The notes below the pieces were generated by a model. That model was not told where the DNA came from, did not search any database, and worked only from the letters and a program-made list of their open reading frames with translations. The translations under genes and the position numbers were made by a program. From Gamarada debralockiae (taxonomy: Eukaryota > Ascomycota > Leotiomycetes > Helotiales > Hyphodiscaceae): a stretch of DNA of 64,000 nucleotides. Positions 23,663 through 35,299 of the stretch are shown here, in pieces (the first letter of the stretch is position 1; each line of letters starts with the position of its first letter). The stretch lies in assembly GCA_002803225.1 (NCBI GenBank), contig NXFV01000755.1, positions 1 to 64,000 of the forward strand. Reading direction: 5' to 3'.

Positions 23663-24085
23663 CTACGCAGAAGGTGCTGTATTGTACGAAAATACTAAGC
23701 TAAGGAGAGAAGCAAAAGGTTTTATAAGTACATGACCTAATATATCTGAAGGATGTGCTAGTGCGCTTGGCCCTTTGCATATCAACACGTCAAGTCTAGT
23801 CTTTTCTCTTTTTCTGACTTTTCGCCCTAATTGCAAGAGCTTTTCAGATCTTTTCCAACAGCGCCGCGGAGTACTCTGTAGCGCAATTCTATATCTGGTC
23901 TCCAAAATGGATTCACTTAAGAGCTGACATACTGATCTTACCCCTTTGTAACAGGAGATAAATCTTTGGCCCTGTGGATCTGCTGTACACGTGATCAGGT
24001 GATATTCGCCAGAACTATCAGAGGTCAGAGTAGTTATGGCAAGAGTGACAGCACACAGTAGTGATGATAGATTGATGAGCTTCAC
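23663..24085 (-). pseudogene. Possible relic of a small secreted protein gene
   Basis: The frame begins with a hydrophobic leader (KLINLSSLLCAVTLAITTLT) but the first codon is GTG, not ATG, and no ATG is found just upstream. It continues EYHLITCTADPQGQ and SCYKG. A 3n-length candidate intron (GTAAGA...GCTACAG) sits inside and can be removed without changing frame. The C-terminal half is basic. A small secreted protein that lost its start codon is my best reading, with low certainty. Confidence 0.25.
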
Positions 24086-25495
24086 AGCTTATTAATAGTA
24101 TGAGCAGGAGGTTAATTATTGATAAAGATGAGATAGTAATAGGGCTCTCCTAGTCCCTATATACCACTTGGTGACGGTCTTGGCTCTGCGCCATAAGCGG
24201 TAGTATGTACGTACCTACTGAATCATGACCTAAAAATACTGGGTCGCCTCGGACTTGTGGTGAGTAGTGGAACAAGCAGGTTTAACCTGACAAATGACAA
24301 GTATCATTCGAAAATAGGAGTTGCGGACGGGTGCTGGGTTGTGGAGACACTGAGGAAAATACCGAGGACGCCTAAAACTCCTCGTCCCCACAATGTGTAA
24401 CAAATCACATGGGGCCTTAAAAACTTCAGATGACTTCATACCTAGGCAACACATGAAATTTGCACAGTCCATGCATTTTGTTAAGGTTATTTCGAATCAG
24501 ACGCCATGTCGGTGGCCGATTCATGAATCCTCGCATGTGTAGACCTTGGCGATTACCCCCCATTTTAGGCGAGCGCGCGCCAGACTAAAATGGAGTCGTT
24601 TAAAGAACCAGTCTTGCACTCGGAGCTTGACATTTTTGCATTCTTTGGCGGAGGGAATGACAGGACTCTTTCCTTGCTCTTGGCTCCTGAGTTGCACCAC
24701 TAGCTGATTTTGCGGAGATTTTGGGGATATCATTCAATAAATTATGGAAAATCTTGGGTGATCTTTTAAGCATTTCCCAAGGTGAGGGCAAGCGACTTTG
24801 TCCCTGCCGTGTGAGCTTTCGTTAGGCCTTACAACATCATTATACAGGCTCAGGAGCCTCGGCAGCATGTATAGATTCCCCTCTTCGGGCAACTCGCTTT
24901 TGCAAACTGATAGAAAACCAATAATAAAATGGTTGCTGTCCTTGTACATTAATGTACGGAGTACTGAGTACTCGTGTGTGTAGGCATTTCACTGCCCTAT
25001 GCTTGAAGAGTAAGCGGTGCGTGGGTTTCTCCCTACCATCCGAACACTATTAGTGACCTGTTTAAGTCTTCTAGGAGAGAGGGTTGACATGACAGACATG
25101 GAAAAAAAAATATATATATATATATAATATTATTATTTACCATTGTGAAGACTGCATTCCGGTGTGGTCTCTAGTATCAATATGTATATCGCGGAACACG
25201 AATGCAGGCATGTGAGGGTTGTAGAACTTCTTTAGTCAGTGTGGCTCTCAGAAAGTAGGAAATCGTAACAACTGCCTTCTACTAGGATCCGCTGTTGGCG
25301 AAATGGGTTTCGTGACTTTTCATAAAGTGAGGTGATAAATTGAGACTAGAACATGCTGAGCTACGAGTTACCGATATTGTGAAGTACTGGGAGAACACAG
25401 TGGTAAGATGGACTCATTTCTCCCAACTCCCCAGACTTCCCATATACTAACTTCAACAACCTGATTACGCTCAACGACATCTACTTCCGTCAACC
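24086..25495. other. Intergenic region with a TA microsatellite
   Basis: No motif-bearing frame. A nine-A run followed by (TA)8 and further AT-only sequence occupies 25102-25137. Otherwise nothing supportable. Confidence 0.55.
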
Positions 25496-25963
25496 TCACA
25501 TCTCACCCCTCTCAACCCTTACAGCAAAACATCCAGGTCCCGAATAATGCACATGCAGATACCCAACCTTCTCATCCGCAAACATCTGCCTGGCCTTCTC
25601 CACCAGCCCATCACCCTGCAAAGTCGTAAAATCAACCATCATATGTTCTCCATCATACGCTCTCAAACTCAACAATCTCTTCCTCTGCTGCTCAGACACC
25701 TCGGTGCTTGAGTATTTCGTACAATCGTGAGCATGGATGAAGATAGGTCCAGGTCCTTGATATGGACTGTCTTTGGCGTCTGCCGGGAATGGATTGTAGG
25801 GAATCAAGTACATGGTATCGCCAATTTGACCATCGGACAAGCAGCGACGACAGGGGAAGCTGCCGGGCTTGTCGACCGTATGGATTACGAGTTGGGAAGG
25901 AGGCGGAAGGACGATTGGTTCTGGGAGTGGAACCCATTTGAGGGTGGTGGGAGAGACTTGCAT
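25496..25963 (-). CDS. DUF1203 domain protein
   Basis: A single-exon frame of 155 residues starting at an ATG (25961-25963). It holds the family hallmark FPCRRCLSDGQIGDTMYLIP near residue 35, then GPIFIHAHDC and a C-terminal GYLHVHYSGPGCFAVRVERG, matching the DUF1203 family found in bacteria and fungi. Length is normal for the family. Biochemical function is not known. The two conserved cysteines of the CRRC motif and the histidines suggest metal or substrate binding, but that is inference. Confidence 0.85.
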   Translation of the reverse strand: MQVSPTTLKWVPLPEPIVLPPPSQLVIHTVDKPGSFPCRRCLSDGQIGDTMYLIPYNPFPADAKDSPYQGPGPIFIHAHDCTKYSSTEVSEQQRKRLLSLRAYDGEHMMVDFTTLQGDGLVEKARQMFADEKVGYLHVHYSGPGCFAVRVERGEM

Positions 25964-27273
25964 TGTTTCGGTAGTTGTTGCCTAGGAACGTTGTTAGATA
26001 TGAATTCAGCACTTAAGGGAGTAGAACCATGTTTACCACCTTGTTATCCTGAAGGTATTGAATGTGCGTTTGATAATTTTCTCGACCTTGGGACTTTGGT
26101 GTTTGTGTTGGTTCAATTTCGTGGGAGGACTGCAGCTTATATACCACTTTGAATTCTTAATCATGACTTCCTTTTTTTCGGCAGACAGAAATTTGAAAGC
26201 AATGTATGTCATAGTGCCAATGTTTAATTGTTTCTGAATTGACGAGTTATGGTCGAGTAACTCAAATACGCCGCAGAGAATGGGAGCCCTGTGATTGGTC
26301 ACTTCGGCCACAGTTGCAAAGCGCTCTGAAATCATGGCGCTGAATTGACCAATTGTATATTAACAAGATATTCAGTGATGGACGCATGAACAGGGCACGG
26401 AAATCGTAATAATTTCAATGAATTGAAAGATTCCAGACTTCAGCCTTTACGCCGTTCCGAAAATCTAACATTCATCGCAGCGCATTAGAGCAATCCTGAC
26501 CAGGTTTTGCGACGAGGAGGCTGCTCTGCTATGGTAAGTAATATGGCCCTGAAAAGGATCTAGGCTTGAATGAAAGCCATGTCGTGCTGAGTTTTTCAGA
26601 ATCGCGCGATTTTGAAAACCGCCGGCGAATGGCAGTGCCAGAGGAATGTCTGGAAGAAAATCGCATCCAAACTTCAATGAGAAGTATTTTGAGAATCTAT
26701 AGGTGCATTTCGACTGAAATACTACAGTAACAAACTTTTGGTGTCTCAATTTTTCCAGTTTGTTCCTAAATCCTCAGAACATGACCTGGCGACCGCAGAC
26801 AAGGGCTGCTAATGAATTCAAATGGCAGCAGTTTGAGAGTGGGAAATTCGTAGGAACTGGCTCGAAGTATATAGAAGAGATTCGTCTGTTGGGAGGATGA
26901 AACGCTCGATATTTTGCGACATGAGAATTTTTATATTTAACCACACACTTGGTCTTCCTCGTCCTCCGTACGAGTGAAAAAGTCGTCACTACCCGAAGGT
27001 CTCCGTCTTCTCAGCATGTTTGTGGATTGCAAATGTTCATCGATTATTCCCATTCAGAGGCTGTTCAATATGGCAAAGTTGTCGATGCCATGAATTGAGC
27101 CCTGACGAGCATCAGGGCATGAGAGAGATTGTCAGACAACTGGCTCAAAGTTGCAGCGCACCGAAGCCGTGAAGTCGGGGGAGACAAACACCTCAACAAC
27201 GTGGACGAGAAGCAATCTCAGGCACGTACATTACTCCCGTTACAAGTCAATAACTCAATTCTTTAGATACAAA
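25964..27273. other. Intergenic region, no supported gene
   Basis: Open frames here are short, lack ATG starts or motifs, and overlap one another. The right end is the promoter of the lipid-droplet hydrolase gene. Confidence 0.5.
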
Positions 27274-28439
27274 ATGTCCTCTTACAACATTGTCAGGACA
27301 CCTTCAACGGTCTCCTTCCGCCCAATTTCTGAGAATCCACGTGCCTCCTACCACCTGATGTTCTTCATCACGGGTAACCCAGGACTCATCTCCTACTATA
27401 CCACTTTCCTCTCAACTCTCCACCAACTTTTGTCCCATACCTCTACCAAGTCAAGTTCGGATGTCTTCCATATCTACGGCCAATCTCTCGCCGGCTTCGA
27501 GCAGAATGACCAGCCTCCAGCATCCACCTCCGTTCCGTACAGTCTCGAGGACCAGATCGACATCCTCCAACAAGCCCTGAACGATCAAAACATCCTATCT
27601 GGCCCACGACAAGGCCAATCATATGACAGTATCATCCTCATCGGACATTCAGTTGGCACGTACCTCATTATGGAGATCCTCAACCGCCTGCGAAAGTTCT
27701 CATCACCGCTCAACGTGAAAGCCGGTATCCTGCTCTTTCCAACAGTCACGCATCTAGCAAAAAGCCCAACCGGTATGAAATTCAGTAGTTTCTTCCGCAT
27801 TCCAGGATTTCCGAGAGCATTGAGCGTCGCTGCAAAGGTGTTGCTGTGGCCAATGCCTAGGCCGGCGTTGAAATGGCTGGTTGGTCTCGTGACGGGGATG
27901 CCAGAGGATGGCGCCGAAATAACTACGAAGTTCTTGACGAGCAGTATGGGCATTTGGCAAGCATTGTGAGTATTACTGATATCTGCCGAGCACAATATTA
28001 ATTTTTGTTGTAGACACATGGCGAAAGACGAGCTCGAAAGTATCACGGAGGATAAATGGGATGAGGATATTTGGGGTATTGAACATGCAGATTCTGAAAG
28101 CAGGACTGAAATCCCAAAGCTCATTTTCTACTTTGGAGAACATGTGAGTCGCTGGGGTTGGGTCCGTTCTGATCAGAAGTTCATACAACTTAGGACCATT
28201 GGGTATCGAATCATATTCGAGATGAATTGATAACCGCCAGAGGGAAGGGAGAAGGAGAAGTCTTGAGTTCGAAGCCGCTCATGTTGATAGATGACAATGA
28301 AGTTCCACATAGCTTCTGCATTGGTAAGTCGTTCAAACTGACACCACCTGGAAGAACCTAACTGGTATCAGAGCACAGTGAACAGATTGCAGAGAAGGTT
28401 AAACTGTGGATTTATGATATTATAGAAGCCTCGCGATAA
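27274..28439 (+). CDS. Lipid droplet-associated serine hydrolase (LDAH family)
   Basis: Exons are 27274-27965, 28014-28143, 28194-28323 and 28372-28439, all with GT-AG introns of 48-50 nt, giving 339 residues. The start ATG precedes MSSYNIVRTPSTVSF. The N-terminal FFITGNPGLISYYTTFL motif and the nucleophile elbow GHSVG (near residue 126) identify the LDAH/C2orf43 family of alpha/beta hydrolases on lipid droplets. The late exons supply EIPKLIFYFGEHDHWV with the catalytic acid and VPHSFCIEHS with the histidine. Enzyme activity in the family is weak and debated (cholesteryl ester or triacylglycerol turnover). Next genes are unrelated, except that a promethin-family lipid droplet protein lies 3 kb away. 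Confidence 0.93.
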
Positions 28440-28653
28440 TAGATTCACGGATATAGCAGTACACTGTGTTGCATTTGGTGGAGGCTGTACAGGTCATGTG
28501 CCATCCATTTTCCCGCCAATGGCCGAAAAAGCAATCGCTCAGCCTCGCGTTGAAACAATCAAGATATCGATTCCTCATCGCCCCTTATCTCTTCCTTCGT
28601 CCCTTCATCATGTAAAGGATTTACGGAATCTTCCAAACTATCAACTGCTAACA

Positions 28654-30510
28654 ATGCCACTTGTCGCAGAGAAAACTTACACCTACTCTCCACTCCTCGT
28701 CCCGGATGGCATACGGTTTGTGATTCTACATCCGGCACAGCAATTCGCGGATCTACTTAAGATCAATCTTCTCCGCACAAACCTAAGCCGAAAGACTCCA
28801 TACGAAGCCTTGTCATATACATGGGGTGACCCGGCTACCTCGCGATCAATCGCGGTGCACCACACGCGCAGCCAACGACTACAGAAACTCTCAATCACAG
28901 AAAATCTGGAAGCAGCTCTAAGACATCTACGGTATACTAGGCAAAAGCAGGATTTTGTGGGTCGATGCACTGTCTATTAACCAAGGAGATTTGGAGGAGA
29001 GAAGCCAACAGGTGATGCGGATGGGGAACATTTTCAGCCAAGCCAAAAATGTCTGTATATGGCTTGGTCCAGCTGCAGAATGGAGTGACGAAGCTATGGA
29101 ATTTGTGGACCAAGTCTCTCACCTTGGGAGACTCGATCAGCTCGTTTCCGATCCAAACTCTATCAAGGATTGGAAGGCTCTTGCTGCGCTTATGAGGAGG
29201 CCTTGGTTTTCTCGCCGTTGGGTCATTCAAGAGATAGCCTTTGCTAGACAAGCGACTGTTCACTGTGGGATGAAACGAACGAAATGGTCGGATTTCGCGG
29301 ATGCTGTGGCACTCTACGGGGAGAAGTTTGATGCGATTAGCAATCTCGTTGGCCCGACTGGGACCAGGGAGCTCAGAGATGACGTCTGCAAAGGTGTCGC
29401 GGCGCATGCACTTGTTACGGTCCTCAATTCCACCATCCGGAAAGCCGCTGACGGACGAGTCGTGGAGAGAATCTGTACTATGGATACATTAATGGCCAAT
29501 ATAGCTACTTTCCAGGTCACCAATCCCCGGGATGCGGTCTACGCTATCATAACCCTTCTCAAAGATGTACGGCTACCGATCGAATCGCCTGTGGATTACA
29601 ATAAATCGGTTGCTCAGATTTGCAAGGATTTGATTCAACACACCATTCTTGAAGATGGTTGTTTGGATGTAATCTGTCGGCCCTGGGCTCCCATCTTTCC
29701 AGATATGCCGTCATGGATTCCACAGGTTTCTGGCCACGCGTTCGCCGCAGATGACAGAGGTTACTATCGTCGAATCAATGCCGATAGTCTCGTGGGACGC
29801 CCAAAGCGAAGTATCTACAGTGCTTCCTGGACTAAACAAGCCATTGGACAATTCTGTGACGAGGGGCAAGGGTTTATTTTGACCGTGAAAGGACTTGAAC
29901 TAGACACCATATTTCCCTGGAGGAGCCGACTTCGGATGGTATCATCCCTGGAGATTGGATTGAAGTATTGATGGAGATTGCAGAGAAACGTGGGGAGGAG
30001 AGCCGCGGGGACGGTGACAGGCCATCAAGCTACATGCCCGAATGGAGTTACATCCCAGATTTATTCTGGAGGACTCTAGTTGCTGATCGAGGTCCTGATG
30101 GGAATGCACCTCCAGGTTGGTATCGTCGAGCTTGCGAAGAGGTATACATACGTAACGATGGCGGTGATTATTGCGATTGGGATACGGCTTCCATGATAGA
30201 AGACCCTCTTGAGGAAGGGAGTTCTTCCACCATCACAGCATTCCTTCAAAGGGTGCAATCCGTCACTTGGAACAGAAGACTAGTAGTCACACGACGTCGC
30301 TCTGTTGGTATTGTTCCTACAAATGTTCAGCCGGGCGACAAGGTGTGCATACTCTTTGGATGCAGCGTGCCTGTAATACTCCGCGAACGTGAAAACGGAT
30401 GCGACGAGTTCATCGGCGAGTGCTACCTTAACAGCTTGGAGGGAGTCATGGACGGTCTGGATAGAATTAAGGAAGGCCGATACGACTTCAAAGAATTCAA
30501 CCTGAAATGA
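28654..30510 (+). pseudogene. HET-domain (heterokaryon incompatibility) gene with two frameshifts
   Basis: HET proteins trigger fungal non-self recognition and cell death. The first frame has YEALSYTWGDP, the HET block 1. At about 28945-28950 the frame must shift by one base to continue as ILWVDALSINQ, block 2, then PWFSRRWVIQEIAFA, block 3. The second frame ends at 29971, but the sequence from about 29915 onward reads correctly only in another frame (EEPTSDGIIPGDWIEVL), continuing to 30510 with the usual C-terminal IGECYLNS element. No GT-AG intron explains either shift. An upstream in-frame ATG exists at 28519. Either the allele is dead, or these are two sequence errors. Confidence 0.85.
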
Positions 30511-31081
30511 TCACTCAACGACTCTCTACACATGCTTCGCACTCTCTCCCCCGGCGTCCTCCTCGTCTCAGCAACAAGCTCGTGCAGCCAGGAAGAACGG
30601 TCTGGCTAGCCCTTATCAGCCCTGACTGTAGATATTGATTGGTATTGAGGAAAGTAATTAGTAAGACACTCAGAACTAATTCGGCGGCGAGACACAAATG
30701 GTTATACATTGCCCGGCACTTGTCCTTGATAAGGGGAATGCTCCGGAAGTTGGTGACAAATTCTCGATCGCAAGGCTGAAAGGCTGAAGACTGATTAAGA
30801 TGTGCATCGAGTATAACAAGTCTTGCAAAGCAAAAGGAGAGAATTAAATGTTTTCGTTAAGTAATATCATCCATAATCCATTTAACGCGTGCAAATTGCC
30901 CACTTCGAAACTTATATATGTCTCGTAAAGTCCGACCAAAGAAACGCCCAATTATCCCTCCATTAGTATTATGAACTCCCTATATATCCCGTTCAATTCC
31001 AATTCCCACAACCCTTCATCCGTAACCTATTTCCCCATCCAAAGAACCTTAACCCCTTCCTCTCCTTCCATTTCCGGGACC
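30511..31081. other. Intergenic region between convergent genes
   Basis: Lies between the HET relic and the 3' end of the promethin-family gene. Nothing supportable. Confidence 0.5.
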
Positions 31082-31793
31082 TCACTGCCCATCAACAACC
31101 TCCCCACTATTCATCCACCCATCACTCTTATTAACCACTGCCTTCTTCCCATTCGGCAATCCCACCTCCGCCTTGCCTCTCACGTTGATCGGCACAATAT
31201 TATACACCCATCTCGCTACCAAAAAGCTGGTCACAGCCCAGATCCAAACCGCGATTCCTAGCGAAACGGTGATGAAGAGGGTAGGGACGAGGAAGAGAAG
31301 CGCGACGCCGATCCACTAGATCACCGGGGAGTTAGTGATGTCCCAATCAAGACTATTTTAAGAGCAAACGGAGTGGTTTTTCGCTGTATGGGGAAGGAAC
31401 GGGAGTAAACGCGAGTGAGAGTGGGAGGCGGGAAAGCGAAGATCTGATTGTCTTACAAAGAGTGAGAAGACGATGGCGGTTATGAGGGAGAGGAGCAGTG
31501 TGCCGATTGTGAAGGAGAGGAAGAGCGCGAGTGGTGTGAAGGAGAGGACGAGTTGGATGAAGAGGAATGTCTAGAGCGGGGAGTGGTTAGCTTGCGGTTT
31601 AGAGTTTGATTTTTCGGGTTTGGAGTGCGTAGAAGGATTTGGGAGAAGGAGAGCTTACGGCGAGGAGAGGTTGCTCATTAGTAAAAGTCCCGACATTGTT
31701 GTAGAAGCGTCCGCGAGTATCAGAGCTTACGACGCGATCCACGAACTGTTGAGCGCGCGCGAAGATACCGGAGGCACGTTGTTGAATTGCCAT
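31082..31793 (-). CDS. Promethin/LDAF1-like lipid droplet membrane protein
   Basis: Exons are 31659-31793, 31457-31570 and 31082-31315 (introns of 88 and 141 nt, all phase 0), giving 160 residues. After a soluble N-terminus (MAIQQRASGIFARAQQFVDR) come two closely spaced long hydrophobic hairpins: FIQLVLSFTPLALFLSFTIG with TLLLSLITAIVFSLF, then WIGVALLFLVPTLFITVSLG with IAVWIWAVTSFLVARWVYN. The four-helix arrangement and the short loops match the fungal promethin (TMEM159/LDAF1) family, partners of seipin in lipid droplet formation. The assignment rests on topology and sequence style, since primary sequence is poorly conserved. Confidence 0.75.
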
Positions 31794-32210
31794 TCTCGAT
31801 GATCGATTATCAATTCTTTAGACGGCGATGAAAGGATTGAGAGGAGTTGGGGGAGTTTATGGGAGATTGGTTGGCATTGTTGTGTCGGCTGGAAAGACCC
31901 AAGTTTCTTGAGCTGCAGCTTACTCTGGGAGCTACAGCTCCTCCGCCTCGGAATGACGAGCTTCACGTGATTTCGAGATGTTCAAGGTCCAATGATTGGA
32001 GAACGTGAAATCAAGGGAGAAGCAATTATTTGATGGGAAGAGATGTTATGAAGTGTAGTTCTGGAGTTAGAACATGTTGAGCTGCCGGGTAATAATTCGA
32101 ATTATCCAAATCTCTCACAATCGTCGGCAGAAGCAAAGCTCAAACCCCCCTCTTTCCAATACCAGAATCAATCTCCCCATGATTGAAGTGGTTTTTTCTT
32201 CGACACAGTT
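31794..32210. other. Short intergenic region
   Basis: Promoter of the promethin-family gene and 3' side of the PEBP gene. No further feature seen. Confidence 0.5.
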
Positions 32211-32853
32211 TTACTTGCTCTTAAAGTAATTGCAAGCAATGACAGGTCCCAGCTTAGCCTCCTTCTCAAAAGCCCCCAAATCATACCTCATCCTCGGCCA
32301 AATACCCATGTGCTTTCCTCCGGCCGGAGCGTATTTCTTGGCATCAAAGCCCTCTGGCTGCTCATATAGCATGAAAACATAGCGATGGGATGCACTTGGT
32401 GGAGGTGGTGCTGGAGCAGCGTAATTGGCTATAAAGGGGGTTCCAGAAGCAACCAGCTTAGATGTTCCGTCTGCGGCTGGTTCAGGCTTGAGACCTGGTT
32501 GAATCCTGGCGAGAAGTTTAGTGCTAAGTCGAGGCAATACCGAGTAGAGGCGATTTTTACCAGTGAAGAGCTGGACCCAAGATGTCGAAAGAGGGGAATG
32601 GCGCATCGATGTCAAGACCGATGACCATGTAGATCCCGCTCGTCACATTGAAAAATAGCTCTGGGGGAGCTTGAGCCTCTAAATTTGCTAATCAGCTTCA
32701 TAAAGTCTACTCAAGTGGCTGCCCAAACCTACCAGCTTTTGGAATCTCTTGCCCTGGCGTGACTTTGTGGGGGCCGACTGTCAAGCCCAGGATCTTTGAC
32801 GGGTCATTCTTGATGAGAGACAATGCAGCCTCAACGCTTTTCTTGTCAGGCAT
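32211..32853 (-). CDS. PEBP-family protein (phosphatidylethanolamine-binding)
   Basis: Exons are 32733-32853, 32561-32678 and 32211-32505, giving 177 residues. It begins MPDKKSVEAALSLIKNDPSK and contains the ligand-pocket motif as GLDIDAPFPS, then GPALHW, and the second PEBP block HRYVFMLYEQPEGF. It ends with LGAFEKEAKLGPVIACNYF, the usual C-terminal helix and strand. The canonical DPDxP reads DIDAP here, a conservative change. Family members in fungi include the carboxypeptidase Y inhibitor Tfs1 and Ras/PKA modulators; which role applies cannot be told. No signal peptide, so it is cytosolic. Confidence 0.92.
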
Positions 32854-34168
32854 GATGGGAAGGTGCTATTTGTGGAGCATTAACAAATCTCCAGATTAGT
32901 TTGATACTTATATTTTAGCATTCAAGCTCTCAAGATCAAGGTCAAAGTCCTCCACCTTGAGTCGGTGGCCGGAGATAAATAGTTCTTGCGATATGTCCGC
33001 CTTGCTTGATCAGTGATAGCACAACACGCCTCACTCTGTGAATACAACGTGCGTGATGAAATCTGACCACTGAAGTACTTAGCTTCGTGCAGTAATTAAA
33101 ACACCTGCATTCATCAAAAGGGTGTTCCCGCATTTCGCATGGCTCGTACTATCACCGCAATCTCCGAAAACGTTGCCGACTCCCGACATTTATATCGAAG
33201 CTGCCATTTCCAGAGAAACTTCACTGCGAAGAGGAATGTCTTGCTCCAGCCCCCATGTTGCATGCCTTGCTTGCGCCTGTAGCACCAATGTACGGGATCC
33301 TCCCGGAGTCCGATAGTAGATTGCTGTGGGGATCGCAGATAAGAAGATGTTGAACACTGGGAACAATAGAATGAAAACATCTTCGAGAAGCCCATTCACT
33401 CGCGTTCAAAGCAACGGGAGCATCGAACCTAGCAGCCCAGGGAACTCAAGGCGAGGACGCAGCATAGAAAGAAGAGAGGCACGAAGGTGTCCCAGCATAT
33501 CAATGGGGCTTTGAATGCCCCTGACATGGGCCCTTCATATTTTGAGGCTCATTCAACAAGCTTTCTGTCTAGCTGCCAGTGATTAAGCTTAAACAACCGG
33601 GCCACTGTGCCCATTTCAGTTGCTCCGCAAGAATAAAAATTAGGCCAGAAGAAGAGAAAGAGGCAATTATCCGCGGCGACATGCAGGGAAATGGATCTGA
33701 ATTCGAATCTGGCAAATTACCCCGTAACACTGTCCACATCCATCGAGGTGCAGGTACTTTACCTTCATTTGCCCTCCCCTCTTGAGATTTCTATGATGAA
33801 GCTCTCATCACAGTTGGACAATCTTTCCTTGGTTGGACAAAAGATGGAAAGAAAAGAGGTTAGAAGGGGTTGTGTTGGATCCAGTTTAGCGGGTCGGCTA
33901 TTGGTGCGGACCGTGTCGGCGACTGCTCTGAAAATTCTCCGTCAGCCAGACGTGCCACCACTATGAACACCCCACCTTGCATGCATACCCCACCATCGTC
34001 ATGCTGCAGGAGTGACATTTTGCGGGTTGAGCTTCCATCAATTATGTAAGGTCGTATTCAACAGAGCACAAGTGTCTCCTCTCTCTTCCATATAATCTCC
34101 TCTCCTCTCCTCCTTTAACAACAAACAATTCAATTCCTCTATCTTTCCACTGCAATCAGCTCACCAAA
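32854..34168. other. Intergenic region; pyrimidine-rich promoter at right end
   Basis: No motif-bearing frame. The 80 bases before the oxidoreductase start contain a run of CTCCT repeats (about 34078-34112), a common core-promoter feature of fungal genes. Confidence 0.5.
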
Positions 34169-35299
34169 ATGGCAAGCAAAACATACAATGTTGGCGTGAT
34201 AGGCTATGGGTATGTACCTCCCTCTACTACCTTCAATCACACAGCTAACCTTCATAGCATGTCTGCCAAAGTCTTCCACATCCCCCTCATCACCGTCACA
34301 CCCTCCTTCAAGCTTCACTCCATCGTCCAACGAACCCCAAAGCCCAACGACGATGCCTCGAAAGACCATCCTACGGCAAAGATCTACCACTCCGCAGACG
34401 TCATGTTCGCAGACAACTCAGTCGATATCATCGTCATAACCACAACGCCCGACACACACTTCTCCTTCACAAAAACTGCACTTGAAGCCGGAAAGCATGT
34501 CATCGTCGAGAAACCCTTCGTGCCTACCTCCGCAGAAGCACAAACACTTGTCGACATCTCGACCAAGACTGGGAAGTTGATCTGTGTTTACCAGAATCGC
34601 CGCTGGGATACGGATTTCTTGACTGTGCAACAATTGATCAAGGATGACACGATTGGAAGGGTCGTGGAGTTCGAGACTCATTTCGATCGGTACAAGCCTG
34701 TGAGGCCAGAGACTTGGAAGGGTACATTGAGCATGGACTATGCTGGAGGAGTGATTTATGATTTGGGCACACATTTGATTGATCAGGCATACGTGTTATT
34801 CGGCCTGCCTCAGACTGTCACTACGCTCTTCACCAATCAGCGAAATGATGGAGAAGCAGAACCGGATAGTTTCACGGCCTTGTTAGGCTATGGCCCTGGA
34901 GGCCCACTGGTCACGGCCAAAGCTGGCGTGATGAGTATCGAGAGCGAGCAACTGCGATTCTGGGTTCGTGGGACGAAAGGAAGTTTCCGAAAGTGCCACT
35001 TGGATGTCCAAGAGGATCAATTGAAAGCGGGCCAGATGCCAGGGGACAAGAACTTTGGCATTGAGAGCGAGGGCATGTCAGGGACGTTGACAGTGATTGA
35101 GGCTGAGAAGCCGAAGAGCAAGGTGTTGAAGAATGTAGAGCCGAAAACGTATGCTAGTTTGTATGCGGGCTTTGCGAAGGCTATTGAGCGCGATGGTGAG
35201 GCTGCTGTTCCTGTCAAGGCAAGCGAGGCCAGGGACGTGTTGAGGGTTATTGAGGCCGCGAGGGAGAGTGCTAAGAGTGGGAAGACGGTTGCTCTTTAA
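34169..35299 (+). CDS. Gfo/Idh/MocA-family NAD(P)-dependent oxidoreductase
   Basis: Exons are 34169-34209 and 34258-35299 (48-nt GTATGT...CATAG intron), giving 360 residues. Removing the intron restores the Rossmann motif VGVIGYGMSAKVFHIPLI. The catalytic-region lysine lies in VIVEKPFVP near residue 99, followed by VYQNRRWDTDF, and GGVIYDLGTHLIDQA carries the conserved His of the C-terminal domain. This is the whole two-domain fold at normal length. Relatives reduce or oxidise sugars and cyclitols, or handle dihydrodiols; substrate unknown. No neighbouring gene suggests a pathway. Confidence 0.94.
   Translation: MASKTYNVGVIGYGYVPPSTTFNHTANLHSMSAKVFHIPLITVTPSFKLHSIVQRTPKPNDDASKDHPTAKIYHSADVMFADNSVDIIVITTTPDTHFSFTKTALEAGKHVIVEKPFVPTSAEAQTLVDISTKTGKLICVYQNRRWDTDFLTVQQLIKDDTIGRVVEFETHFDRYKPVRPETWKGTLSMDYAGGVIYDLGTHLIDQAYVLFGLPQTVTTLFTNQRNDGEAEPDSFTALLGYGPGGPLVTAKAGVMSIESEQLRFWVRGTKGSFRKCHLDVQEDQLKAGQMPGDKNFGIESEGMSGTLTVIEAEKPKSKVLKNVEPKTYASLYAGFAKAIERDGEAAVPVKASEARDVLRVIEAARESAKSGKTVAL

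Noticed and set aside
25102..25137. A9(TA)8 run as a possible functional AT-rich element
   Set aside because: Ordinary microsatellite; no gene start or other sign nearby.
28935..28955. A mini-intron GTATAC...GCAG explaining the HET frameshift
   Set aside because: It would be about 19 nt, below any workable fungal intron, so a frameshift is the simpler reading.
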